Counted from the first letter of the stretch, positions 1-7,773 are shown. The stretch: DNA of 64,000 nt from Marivita sp051251565 (GCF_051251565.1 NZ_JBPOFB010000006.1:1-64000); one strand, 5' to 3'. The notes: generated from the letters alone by a model not told the origin. Program-made: numbers and translations.

Positions 1-267
1 TTCCCGTGCCCATAGTTCGTCTCCTTTGCTGCACATTATGCTATCAAAGGAGCGGCACCAAACCGCGACAGGTCCATTTTGATAGTAGCCATACGGCGTA
101 CTCCTTGGCGCTTGTTAAAACATTTGCCCTGGAGTCCCGAACCGTCTATCCCTTGCTTACCACCACAAGAGCGCTTCGGTCTCCGGAGCCACGACGAAGA
201 GGGTGCGCCTGTATCCTTTCGACGTGTTGTGAAAGCGGGGACGCCTTGCCGGGCGCCCCCGCTAAAC
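1..267. other. Left-edge non-coding stretch
   Basis: I recognise no gene here. Open frames on the plus strand do not resemble any protein I know and are not preceded by a convincing ribosome-binding site. An 8-bp inverted repeat (CTCCTTTG at 21-28 and CAAAGGAG at 45-52) could form a hairpin. The stretch lies downstream of the antitoxin gene and may be the inner part of a mobile island that continues outside the window. Confidence 0.4.
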
Positions 268-1503
268 TCAGCAGATTGAATCCTCCATCAGCAATGGACG
301 AACCTGTTTCGCGCCAACGAACTGCGAAAGTAGCCTGTAGTTCTGCTTCTCGTGGCGTATGCGGCCTGCGACGATGGCAGGATGAACCTTTGCTTGCCGC
401 GAAAGGGAGATAACGTTCTGCACACTGGGGCTAGAGCGCACTGGGTGGTCGTCCCACAGCTCCGAGGGAATAAGGGCTTCTTGCGCCCACTCGTCAGCCT
501 CCTGTTCGCGGATATCATCTCGTTCATGGTTCCGCTCCCGAAGTTGCAGATCGTCAATGAAGACCTCGCCGTCTCCATTGTTGAAGTGCCGTCCCAAGTG
601 GGCCAGTTCATGAAGTAGGCAGAACCAGAAATTATCCAGACGATCATATCGGATCGTCATGCCCACAACCGGAACACTATCCGCTGTCCAAAGTGCTGCT
701 CCGTCCAAATAGGTCTTTGGCAGGTGCGAAGCGACAACAAGCGCGATGCCATGCTTGGCCAGTCTTTCCTTGGCGAGCTTTGGACCCTCGTCAAATTCAC
801 TCAAGCGGGCCAAGTCACGGAGAAAATCTTGGTCGATAGTTCCTTGTTCATAGACACCTTCCAGCCCCGCTTGCCGTGCTTTGCAAAGAATGTGCAGGCA
901 CCAAGCTTGTAAAGCATGAACATCCGTTTTGGCGTTGGCTCGTGAGCCTCCGCCTTGGCGGAACAAAGCCTGTGGCAGCGCTTGCTGTCCCCCGACGCAC
1001 GCCACCATCTTCTGCACGATTTCTTCGGTGCGATCCTTGATGTCTGCTGTTTTCTTGATCCAGCCTAGTTTGGCCATTTGCATCACAGGAAAACGCTCGA
1101 AATCAATCCCCGCCGGAGCGGTCGGCAGAGCGCCACCATCTCGTATCAGCACATCGGCCGGAATGCCCAAATGTTCATTCAAAGCCCGGATCATCTTGAG
1201 AGTCAGGCTTCGTTTTCCACTCAGAACTTCCGATGCCTTTGCGCGGCTTCCAAAGATTGGGGCCAGGTCGCTCTGATTCATGTCGAGCTGCTGCATGCGG
1301 AACTTGATTGCTTCGATTGGATCTGGAGCGTCCATTGGAAAGTGACGATCTTCGTAGACCTCGATCAGTGTCGCCAGCACATCGAGCTCATCATCTTCTG
1401 CTACGGAGCGATCAAGGTCCATCAGCGCTTCAACACGGGCAAGTGCAGCGGTGTAATCCTGCTCGGAATGAATTGGCCGAATATGATGCTCGTTCATAGT
1501 CAT
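268..1503 (-). CDS. higA: HigA-type antitoxin with XRE helix-turn-helix and ImmA/IrrE metallopeptidase domain
   Basis: The 411-residue protein joins an N-terminal HigA-like region with an XRE-type helix-turn-helix (about residues 63-118) to a C-terminal ImmA/IrrE-family zinc-peptidase-like domain with a HELAH motif at residues 298-302. In toxin-antitoxin pairs of this type the helix-turn-helix protein neutralises the toxin and represses the operon. ImmA/IrrE domains can cleave repressors, so the fused domain may control antitoxin stability or activity; that part is inference. The start overlaps the stop of the upstream toxin gene in an ATGA arrangement, indicating translational coupling. Base composition is lower in GC than the genes to the right, consistent with transfer. 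The antitoxin role rests mainly on the adjacent toxin. Confidence 0.82.
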   Translation of the reverse strand: MTMNEHHIRPIHSEQDYTAALARVEALMDLDRSVAEDDELDVLATLIEVYEDRHFPMDAPDPIEAIKFRMQQLDMNQSDLAPIFGSRAKASEVLSGKRSLTLKMIRALNEHLGIPADVLIRDGGALPTAPAGIDFERFPVMQMAKLGWIKKTADIKDRTEEIVQKMVACVGGQQALPQALFRQGGGSRANAKTDVHALQAWCLHILCKARQAGLEGVYEQGTIDQDFLRDLARLSEFDEGPKLAKERLAKHGIALVVASHLPKTYLDGAALWTADSVPVVGMTIRYDRLDNFWFCLLHELAHLGRHFNNGDGEVFIDDLQLRERNHERDDIREQEADEWAQEALIPSELWDDHPVRSSPSVQNVISLSRQAKVHPAIVAGRIRHEKQNYRLLSQFVGAKQVRPLLMEDSIC

Positions 1504-1793
1504 ACTTCCTCCGCGTCGATTTGATCATATTCCTCGTGAGTTCCGAGGAACCGAACAAAGCCAATACCCTTCTCGTAGTCGAACCTGACAATCAGTCGAT
1601 ATTTGTTGCCACAAATATTGAAGACCACTCGTCCGCCCTTCAAAATGCTTGCGTTGCGATACTGCGCTTTGACCTCGGCTGGCGTTTTCCAGTTCGCGCG
1701 ATGCGCTTCTGCCCACCAAGCATCCAGCTGCGACTTCGAGTCTGGGAAGCGTTTGGAAAAGGCAATCAACTTCGGTCGGGCAATGATTCTCAT
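1500..1793 (-). CDS. higB: HigB-family mRNA interferase toxin
   Basis: The 97-residue protein matches the small HigB toxin family (RelE-like fold, COG4680 type): it begins MRIIARPKLIAF and contains the WWAEAHRANWKTPAEVKA segment, a central NICGNKYRLIVRF strand and a closing FVRFLGTHEEYDQID segment. These toxins cut mRNA at the ribosome. Toxin-before-antitoxin order is characteristic of HigBA systems. It overlaps the antitoxin start by 4 bp and would be the first gene of a two-gene operon, with its promoter in the gap to its right. Such modules commonly stabilise plasmids and integrated islands, which fits the neighbouring mobilisation genes. Confidence 0.88.
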   Translation of the reverse strand: MRIIARPKLIAFSKRFPDSKSQLDAWWAEAHRANWKTPAEVKAQYRNASILKGGRVVFNICGNKYRLIVRFDYEKGIGFVRFLGTHEEYDQIDAEEV

Positions 1794-2130
1794 CGTTTAT
1801 CTAGTCCAACGTTCCCGTGCAGTCAAGTTGTACATCGCTCCCTGAGGGGGATCAGATATCAGATTCGTGCCTTGGCGGCAAGTTCGGCGGCGAAGGGAGT
1901 TTCTTGATCCACTCTTGATGCCGATGTCTACTATGGCGCAGAATACAACTTACGGGCAACGCTCGGTACTAAGTTTTGAGATATGCAAGCTGGGAAAACA
2001 CTAAATCTCGTTCTTTTCGCCTTTGATCACTTCTTGATCGTCTATGCCGCACGCGCCCTGAACGCGCGATCAGCCAATCTGAAGCATGGCAAATGGCGTG
2101 GACTTGCCAATCTGTAGCTTGGCAACACAT
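1794..2130. other. Gap between higB and the mobilisation genes
   Basis: This 337-bp region has no recognisable gene. It must hold the higBA promoter. It contains several TTGATC copies (near 1904, 2023 and 2034), with TTCTTGATC repeated at 1901-1909 and 2031-2039. They might be binding sites or degenerate iterons, but they are too few and too irregular to claim an origin. Confidence 0.35.
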
Positions 2131-3687
2131 TCAATGCGTCAGTCCCCGGTCCATGTCCCGATCCTGCACTTCTAGCTCTGTCTCAGCCTCTCTTCGGCGT
2201 CCCTCGCTAAGCTCAAGCTCTCGTTCAACTTCGCGTCCAGCGCGTTGTATGTGGCCTCTTCGCTCAGCAAGCCACGCAACGCCTGCATTGACGCGATCTG
2301 CGAGCGTATGAGCAACGTCGCGCAGGCCGCGATACCATCCAACTGGACTTGCAGCCTCTTCGTCGAGCGCGCTTCCAAGCCGCTCAATTCCTGCGCTGAG
2401 GTTTCGCAGGCCGTCACCAACCGCTCGACGCAGGCGAGCAAGTCGCGCTCCAAGGCTGTCAGGGGTGCCGTCATTCATTTCTCCTCGATCTTGATGCAGA
2501 TGACCGGCGTCCCGGCCAGTGTGCAGGTTTTCAGCTCTGTCCTGTCGGGGTCCAGCGTCAGCCAGGTCTGCTCCCCCTGGTCGATCCGTGTCAGGCCCAG
2601 TTCCGTCAGCTCCGAGCGTGTCAGCATGGACGTCCAGAACCAGCTCGCGGCCATCATCGAGGCGATCCCCGTCACGATCAGCCCCGAGATCACCCAAGGC
2701 GAGATCGTGAGCCATCGCCTGATCTGTTCGGTCCGCGTCTCGAACAAGCTCCTGTTCTCGTTCAGGAAGCGGCGCGTATCGTTCTCGATGGTACGCCGCG
2801 CGTCGTTCGCAATGGCCGTCAAATCGATCCTGAAGCTCTCCAGCTGGGATGCCATCGAGGCGGCGTAGTCCTGGCGTATCATGTCCAGCTCGGCGTTCAG
2901 TTTCTCGCTCAGCCGGGTCGGCTTGCCAGTCTTCATGGAAAATCTCTCCTTTCAGGCGCCAGCGTTCGCCGGTTTCGGGGTCCTGCGCGGTCAGGTAGGC
3001 TTTGCCGACGCGGGGCAGGTCGAAGCCCGCATCGGCAAGGGCGTCTATCATGCTGGCGCGGTCGGTGATCAGGCCGACGCTGACCTGATCGAGGATCCAC
3101 GCATGCAGCTCGTCGCGGCCCTGGGCGCGGGTCGGGGCCTCGATGGTGTCGCGCACCTCCTGGGCGCGCTCCAGCTCCATCGGATCGGCCCAGCCGTGTC
3201 GCTGGTTCATCAGGTCGCGCAGGCTGTCAAAGGCATCCTGATAGCCGGGCGGCGCGATGTTCAGGCTGCGGCCCGTGGTCAGCTCAAGGCGCGGGGTGCA
3301 GAAGTGTAGCTCGACGCGATCCTCGTGGCTGTGACGGACCCAGAGCATGTCGTATTGCTCGCCGTCCAGCCCGGCGAAGGCCAGCTTCTCGAAGGCGTCC
3401 ATCACCTCAGCCTGTTGCGCCCCGCTGGGCGCGTCCTGGGCCGCAAAGCTGATCACGCCCGCGCGGTAGGTCCATTGGTGACGGCTGGCGTCTATCAGCG
3501 CCTCGGTGCGGCTGGGATCGCCGCGCAGCACCTCGGGCAAGGGCTCGCGCGTCACGGTCAAGGGCTTGCCGTCGGCATCGCGGATCAGGTCGCGGTTGTT
3601 GTCATAAGCCAGCACGCGCTCGGCAACGAGATAGCCGACCGGTCCCGCGCCCGCGCCTTTGCCGTTGGGGAAGAACTTGATCAGCAC
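2131..3687 (-). CDS. mobA: ColE1 MbeA-like relaxase (mobilisation nuclease)
   Basis: The 518-residue product resembles the ColE1-type (MOB-HEN) relaxases that nick one strand at oriT and pilot it into the recipient. The likely catalytic tyrosine is Tyr20 in GPVGYLVAERVL, where ColE1 MbeA has Tyr19. The metal site corresponds to His119, Glu126 and His128 in WVRHSHEDRVELHF; the spacing (7 and 2) equals the H-E-N triad of ColE1, but the third position is His rather than Asn. The N-terminal ~270 residues look like the folded nuclease. The C-terminal part, about residue 250 onward, is rich in Asp, Arg and Gly and carries two other genes inside it in another frame. The start overlaps the end of the mobC-like gene by 7 bp. 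Confidence 0.85.
   Translation of the reverse strand: MLIKFFPNGKGAGAGPVGYLVAERVLAYDNNRDLIRDADGKPLTVTREPLPEVLRGDPSRTEALIDASRHQWTYRAGVISFAAQDAPSGAQQAEVMDAFEKLAFAGLDGEQYDMLWVRHSHEDRVELHFCTPRLELTTGRSLNIAPPGYQDAFDSLRDLMNQRHGWADPMELERAQEVRDTIEAPTRAQGRDELHAWILDQVSVGLITDRASMIDALADAGFDLPRVGKAYLTAQDPETGERWRLKGEIFHEDWQADPAERETERRAGHDTPGLRRLDGIPAGELQDRFDGHCERRAAYHRERYAPLPEREQELVRDADRTDQAMAHDLALGDLGADRDGDRLDDGRELVLDVHADTLGADGTGPDTDRPGGADLADAGPRQDRAENLHTGRDAGHLHQDRGEMNDGTPDSLGARLARLRRAVGDGLRNLSAGIERLGSALDEEAASPVGWYRGLRDVAHTLADRVNAGVAWLAERRGHIQRAGREVERELELSEGRRREAETELEVQDRDMDRGLTH
2172..2474 (-). CDS. MbeD-like mobilisation accessory protein, nested in the relaxase gene
   Basis: This 100-residue frame lies wholly inside the 3' part of the relaxase gene, one frame off, the same frame as the MbeB-like gene before it. 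Its ATG follows directly on that gene's stop (TGAATG), with a GAGGAG Shine-Dalgarno upstream. The protein is almost entirely helical, with leucine-rich heptad-like stretches, and resembles the MbeD/MobD family, small coiled-coil proteins of ColE1-type plasmids implicated in mobilisation and entry exclusion. ColE1 itself nests mbeB and mbeD inside mbeA, so the arrangement supports the call. Sequence identity alone is weak. Confidence 0.68.
   Translation of the reverse strand: MTAPLTALERDLLACVERLVTACETSAQELSGLEARSTKRLQVQLDGIAACATLLIRSQIASMQALRGLLSEEATYNALDAKLNESLSLARDAEERLRQS
2475..2936 (-). CDS. MbeB-like membrane-anchored mobilisation protein, nested in the relaxase gene
   Basis: The 153-residue product is read from a second frame inside the relaxase gene and is preceded by a GGAGAG ribosome-binding site. 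It has a charged helical N-terminal half (about 1-85) with coiled-coil character, one clear membrane segment (about residues 91-111, within WVISGLIVTGIASMMAASWF) and a short C-terminal domain with two cysteines. This matches the MbeB family of ColE1-like plasmids, which stabilises the relaxosome and links it to the transport channel. A real transmembrane segment in an overprinted frame is hard to explain by chance. Position between mobC/relaxase and the MbeD-like gene follows ColE1 order. Confidence 0.72.
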   Translation of the reverse strand: MKTGKPTRLSEKLNAELDMIRQDYAASMASQLESFRIDLTAIANDARRTIENDTRRFLNENRSLFETRTEQIRRWLTISPWVISGLIVTGIASMMAASWFWTSMLTRSELTELGLTRIDQGEQTWLTLDPDRTELKTCTLAGTPVICIKIEEK

Positions 3688-4139
3688 TGCCGCACCTCTT
3701 CGAGGAGCTGGGCAAGCTGGCGTTCAATCACCAACAGGCGGCGGGCAACGGTCAGGCTGTCGAGGTCGGTGCGGCCCACCAGCATCGCCCGGTTCAGCCA
3801 GCGCGCGATCTGGTTGAGGTTGCCGCCGATGCGCCCGACCGCCAGCACCAGCGCCGGATCGACACGCGGCACGGGCTTGCGCCGTCGGGCCTCGGTCAGG
3901 CCAAGCGCCTCACGCAGGAGCGTTGCGGCGGGCAGGCCAGCGGCCTCGGCTTTGGCGCGCAGCTCGGCTTTCTCAGCCGCCGTGCACCGGAAGACGAAGG
4001 TCTCCGTCAGCGGCTCCTTTGCGCGGGCTTTTCCCGCGCCGGTGGGGTTCGAAGGGGAGGCTTGCCGCCCCTCGCAAGGTCCCGTGTCAGAAGCGCCAGC
4101 GTATGACATGGGTCGCCTTGCTGTTTCCTCAGACCGCAT
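3681..4139 (-). CDS. mobC: MobC/MbeC-like relaxosome accessory protein
   Basis: The 152-residue protein resembles plasmid MobC/MbeC proteins: a basic N-terminus, a ribbon-helix-helix-like segment (TETFVFRCTAAEKAELRAKA, about residues 44-63) and the family-typical stretch VGRIGGNLNQIARWLN. These proteins bind near oriT, help open the DNA and recruit the relaxase. The gene overlaps the relaxase start by 7 bp and its own start lies inside the end of the upstream helix-turn-helix gene, so the block is probably one translationally coupled operon. The first ~40 residues are low complexity, so a later start is possible. Confidence 0.78.
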   Translation of the reverse strand: MRSEETARRPMSYAGASDTGPCEGRQASPSNPTGAGKARAKEPLTETFVFRCTAAEKAELRAKAEAAGLPAATLLREALGLTEARRRKPVPRVDPALVLAVGRIGGNLNQIARWLNRAMLVGRTDLDSLTVARRLLVIERQLAQLLEEVRQC

Positions 4140-4980
4140 GGCGGTTCTCCCCTACGGTCGGGGCAACATCCTGCGGAAAACGTGATGCGCACTGCATCTG
4201 ACGCGGCGCAAAGGGCGAGATGCGTGCTGCAGAAGGCAAGGTGCATTCGCTATCCTGCGCCTGACGGATGACATCCCGAAGAAGACACAATTGCGCCTGC
4301 CATTCCGCGCTGTCCACCGGGGCCGGTGTCCGGGCCGGAAGCCAGAAGCCCAGGTGATGCTCATGCGGCGACAGGGGCAGGCTGCGTTCCAGCGTGGTCA
4401 TGCCTTCCCGGGCCAGCCGTGCATCCCACTCCCGGACAAAGCAGATGCCCCTCGGGACAAACACCAGGTCCGGGCGCGTTCCGCCGGATTGCCCTTCATC
4501 GGGCAAATCCGGCGCGGACGCGCGCCCGTGTTCTTTTCTAAGTTCTTGTTCTCTGTTCGGGGGGCGATCCTGTCCCCCTTTGTTGGACAGGTCTGTCCCG
4601 CTTTGCGGACAGGATTGTCCTCCTTTGGCGAGTTTGAGCGGGACAACCTTGTCCCCCTCTCGGCGGCGTTCGGTGGCTCGTTGCAGGGCCGCTTCGGTCG
4701 GACGATAGCGCGAGGATTTCCCCTTGTTGGTCCCGCGCTCCACGGTCAAGTAGCCCGCCGCCTCGACCTTGTTCAGCGCCCGTTTCACCGACTTGGCGTG
4801 TTTGCCGATGGCGGCACCTATGGTCTCGAAAGACGGGCGGCTCTCGCCAGTTTCGTGGTCGGCATGGGCCAGCGCCAGGTAGAGGGCGACTCGCAAGGCG
4901 TTGTCGTCCAGATCGTGGTCCGTGACCATCTCGAGCAGGTATTGCAGCTTGATCTTGCAGAAGGGCAGAAGCTCAGACAT
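4129..4980 (-). CDS. Helix-turn-helix protein, probable plasmid replication or control protein
   Basis: The 283-residue protein carries an N-terminal winged-helix/MarR-like domain (about residues 18-95; the segment RPSFETIGAAIGKHAKSVKR is the recognition region), a low-complexity middle rich in Gly, Gln and Pro, and a C-terminal region without a family I can name. Proteins with this N-terminal domain followed by a variable tail are common upstream of mobilisation genes on alphaproteobacterial plasmids and are usually labelled replication-associated. The function here is inferred from that context. The gene overlaps mobC at its 3' end and a small frame at its 5' end. Confidence 0.6.
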   Translation of the reverse strand: MSELLPFCKIKLQYLLEMVTDHDLDDNALRVALYLALAHADHETGESRPSFETIGAAIGKHAKSVKRALNKVEAAGYLTVERGTNKGKSSRYRPTEAALQRATERRREGDKVVPLKLAKGGQSCPQSGTDLSNKGGQDRPPNREQELRKEHGRASAPDLPDEGQSGGTRPDLVFVPRGICFVREWDARLAREGMTTLERSLPLSPHEHHLGFWLPARTPAPVDSAEWQAQLCLLRDVIRQAQDSECTLPSAARISPFAPRQMQCASRFPQDVAPTVGENRHAV

Positions 4981-5197
4981 CGGCCCCTCCCGCGATTGCG
5001 ATCACGGGCGCGATCTGGTATTCATCTCTCGCAAACTTTTCGATTTGGCCGTTGACGCGGGTGCCAGCCCAGTCAGCGGCCTTTCGGTTTCTAGGCCCCC
5101 TGAAACGGTTCGCCAGAGGCCCGAAAAGCCCAATCAAATCAAGGGGTGGGGTTTTCCGGTTCGCCAGCGCAAGCTGTTGATCTCCCTCACCCCGCAC
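4973..5197 (-). CDS. Hypothetical small protein upstream of the helix-turn-helix gene
   Basis: This 74-residue frame ends 8 bp inside the start of the helix-turn-helix gene, a coupling typical of genuine genes. I recognise no domain. An 11-bp direct repeat (CGGTTCGCCAG at 5106-5116 and 5157-5167, 51 bp apart) lies within it and creates the repeated LANR peptides, so the segment might instead be a regulatory or origin-like region. Confidence 0.3.
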   Translation of the reverse strand: MRGEGDQQLALANRKTPPLDLIGLFGPLANRFRGPRNRKAADWAGTRVNGQIEKFARDEYQIAPVIAIAGGADV

Positions 5198-5280
5198 AGT
5201 CCTGCACGGCTCACCACTGACACTCTCAAATCGTTAAAGAAATCCCGCCCATGGCGGTCGGTATGCATGTTGGCGTGTGC

Positions 5281-5308
5281 CTCTGCGCCGCAAAGGTCCG
5301 GCGCAGAG
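5281..5308. terminator. Hairpin downstream of the GcvT-fused dehydrogenase
   Basis: A perfect 9-bp stem (CTCTGCGCC at 5281-5289, GGCGCAGAG at 5300-5308) with a 10-nt loop lies 30 bp past the stop of the minus-strand dehydrogenase gene. There is no T-run after it on either strand, so it is at best an atypical terminator. Confidence 0.4.
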
Positions 5309-5313
5309 ATCGG

Positions 5314-5341
5314 GCGGTGTGGGTCAGGCGGTGTGGGTCAG
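5314..5341. repeat. 14-bp perfect tandem duplication at the end of the dehydrogenase gene
   Basis: GCGGTGTGGGTCAG occurs at 5314-5327 and again, immediately adjacent, at 5328-5341. The second copy contains the stop codon of the dehydrogenase gene. It sits where the accessory region meets apparently ordinary chromosomal genes, so it could mark an insertion scar, or it may be simple slippage. Confidence 0.6.
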
Positions 5342-7773
5342 GCGCGCATGCGGGCGTAGGAGGGGTCGTAGGGCGACGGCGCGATCACCGCGACGGGCAC
5401 CATCTCGCCGCAAAGGTCGATCACCATCGTGGTGCCAACTGCCATCACGTCTGTGTCGACAAACGCATATGCCAGGTTCATGCCAACGCGGTGGCCCCAA
5501 TCGCCGGAGGTGACGGTGCCGACAACCTGACCGTCTTTCATCACCGACGCGCCGCCGTGGGCGGGGGCATGCGTGGCATCGACGCTCAGGGTCACCAGTT
5601 TCTTGCGCAAACCAGCGCCGTGCTGGCGCAGCAGGGCGTCTTTGCCGACAAAATCGCCCTTGTCCAATTTGACAAAACGGTCCAGCGACGTCTCAAACGG
5701 CGTAAATTCGGTGATCAGGTCTGCCTTCCAGTGCAGGAAGCCTTTTTCCATCCGCATAGAGTCGACCGCGCGCGCCCCAAAAAGCTTCATTCCGTGCGCC
5801 TTGCCCGCCTCGCGCAGGGCCAGATAGGCCGCGTAGAGCGATGCGTTGGGGACGTGGATTTCGTAAGCCAGTTCGCCCGAAAAGCTGACGCCCATGACGG
5901 TGGCAGGGGCAAAGCCGATGAAGCATTCGCGCGCCGACAGCCACGAAAAGCCGTCCTTGGACCAATCGGCCCGGCTGACCGCGTGCATCACGTCGCGGGC
6001 GTTGGGGCCTGCGAGCACAAGGATCGTCTGATCGTTGGTCAGGCTTTTGAGCTGCACGTCCTCACCGTCCTGAACATGCGCCTTGAGCCAATCCATATCG
6101 TGCGCTTCGGAGGCCGCGGCAGACCCGTACCAGACACGGGCAGGGCCGCGATCGGATGCGGGCAGGTTGGTGACGGTGGCTTCGCCTTTGACCATGCCGT
6201 GATGGTTCAGCAAATAACCCAGCCCGACACGCCCGTCGCGTTTGGTGACGGTGCCACAGATCATCCGGTCCAGAAACGCGTGGCGGTCGGCCCCGGTGAT
6301 TTCGATCCGGTTGAAGCCGTTCACCTCGGCAAGGCCCACGTTGTTCTGCACGGTCTTCACTTCGGCGGCGATCACATCGAACGCTTCGTCGAAATGAAAG
6401 CTGAGCGTTGGGTGGAACTCTGGGTTTGGCTTGATGTATTCGACCCGTTCCCAGCCGTTCACAACGGTGAATTCCGCACCTTCCGCAGCCAGGATCGGCG
6501 TCAGCGGTGTTGTCTTGGCCGGGCGGCCTGCGGGGCGGTGTTCGTGTGGAAAATGGAAGCGGAATTCGTTCTGGTAATCCTCGATCGCCTTGAGCGCGGT
6601 CAGCTCTACATTGGTGTGACCTGCAAAGCGGCGTGGGTCGACGCACCATGTGTCGTAACACGCCTCACCGTGCACGATCTGCTGCGCCAAAAGCCAGCCA
6701 TGACCGCCGCCTTCGCCGATTCCGGCGCGCAGGCCGATGATGCAGAACGCGTTGCGCTTGCCGGGGATCGGGCCAACCAAAGGCGCGCCGTCGATGGTAT
6801 AGGTGATCGGGCCATTGACCACGCGTTTGATCCCAACCTCGGTGAGGGCGGGCATCCGTTCAAACGCCCCTTCGAGCACGTCCATCACGCGGTCCAGATC
6901 GTCGGGGCAAAGATCATTGGTGAAGGACGGGCTGATGCCGTCCATGCCCCATGTCTTGCAGTCTTGTTCGTAGAACCCGACCAGAAGCCCGTTCTTTTCC
7001 TGCCGCGAATAATAGTCCGAGATCGGGCACCGCAGCAGTGGCATACGATGACCGGCCTCAACGATGGCGGGAATGTCCTCGGTCACGAAATACTGGTGTT
7101 CCATCGACGCAACAGGGTGGTGCACACCCATCATGCTGGCCACTTCATTGACGCGGTAGCCACACGCATTGACCACGATATCGGCGTCGATGGTGCCTTT
7201 GTCGGTTTCGACGGTCCAGGTGTGATCGCCATGTTGCCTGAGGCCGGTGACAGCGGTTTGGCGGTACACTTCGGCCCCGGCTTTGCGGGCGTGAAATGCC
7301 AGCGCCTGACACAGTTGTGCGGGGTCGATATCGCCATCTTCGCCGTCCCACAGACCGCCCAGCAGGTTCTCGGTCGAGATCAGTGGATGACGGCGGGCAC
7401 ATTCATTGGCGTCGATGACTTCGAATTCAACGCCCATGCCGCGCGCCATGGACGCGAAATGTCGGTAGCCCTGCATCTGGGCTTCGGTGTTGGCGAGCCG
7501 GATACCCCCATCGCCGTGGTGATAGCCGACAGGGTATTCGGGGTCGTCCCGCAGCTTTTTATATAGCTGGATGGAATGGGATTTCAGACCAACCATCGTC
7601 TGATTCATGCCGAAATTGGTCACCTGCGCCGCCGAATGCCAAGTGGTGCCCGATGTCAGTTCGTCCCGTTCGATCAGGACCACATCGCTCCAGCCTTCTT
7701 GGGTCAAATGATAGAGCGTTGAGCAGCCGGCGATTCCCCCGCCGATGACGACAACTTTGGTGCGCGATTTCAT
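5338..7773 (-). CDS. FAD-dependent dehydrogenase fused to a GcvT-like domain (dimethylglycine/sarcosine dehydrogenase family)
   Basis: The 811-residue protein starts with a dinucleotide-binding motif (VVVIGGGIAGCSTLYHL, residues 8-24), continues as a DAO-type FAD oxidoreductase to about residue 400, and ends with a GcvT/aminomethyltransferase-like folate domain (about 440-805). This is the architecture of dimethylglycine and sarcosine dehydrogenases, which remove an N-methyl group and pass the one-carbon unit to tetrahydrofolate. The exact substrate cannot be read from sequence. Divergence from an MttB-family methyltransferase suggests catabolism of methylated amines or betaines. The ATG is preceded by GGAGACAG. 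Length is normal for the family. Confidence 0.82.
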   Translation of the reverse strand: MKSRTKVVVIGGGIAGCSTLYHLTQEGWSDVVLIERDELTSGTTWHSAAQVTNFGMNQTMVGLKSHSIQLYKKLRDDPEYPVGYHHGDGGIRLANTEAQMQGYRHFASMARGMGVEFEVIDANECARRHPLISTENLLGGLWDGEDGDIDPAQLCQALAFHARKAGAEVYRQTAVTGLRQHGDHTWTVETDKGTIDADIVVNACGYRVNEVASMMGVHHPVASMEHQYFVTEDIPAIVEAGHRMPLLRCPISDYYSRQEKNGLLVGFYEQDCKTWGMDGISPSFTNDLCPDDLDRVMDVLEGAFERMPALTEVGIKRVVNGPITYTIDGAPLVGPIPGKRNAFCIIGLRAGIGEGGGHGWLLAQQIVHGEACYDTWCVDPRRFAGHTNVELTALKAIEDYQNEFRFHFPHEHRPAGRPAKTTPLTPILAAEGAEFTVVNGWERVEYIKPNPEFHPTLSFHFDEAFDVIAAEVKTVQNNVGLAEVNGFNRIEITGADRHAFLDRMICGTVTKRDGRVGLGYLLNHHGMVKGEATVTNLPASDRGPARVWYGSAAASEAHDMDWLKAHVQDGEDVQLKSLTNDQTILVLAGPNARDVMHAVSRADWSKDGFSWLSARECFIGFAPATVMGVSFSGELAYEIHVPNASLYAAYLALREAGKAHGMKLFGARAVDSMRMEKGFLHWKADLITEFTPFETSLDRFVKLDKGDFVGKDALLRQHGAGLRKKLVTLSVDATHAPAHGGASVMKDGQVVGTVTSGDWGHRVGMNLAYAFVDTDVMAVGTTMVIDLCGEMVPVAVIAPSPYDPSYARMRA

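Noticed and set aside
1901..2040. Iteron-type replication origin from the TTGATC copies
   Set aside because: Only a few irregularly spaced short copies; not enough periodicity or length for iterons.
5251..7566. 771-residue open frame antisense to the GcvT-fused dehydrogenase
   Set aside because: It mirrors a long GC-rich gene, is rich in His, Arg and Gly, and has no domain, whereas the opposite strand encodes a full-length known enzyme.
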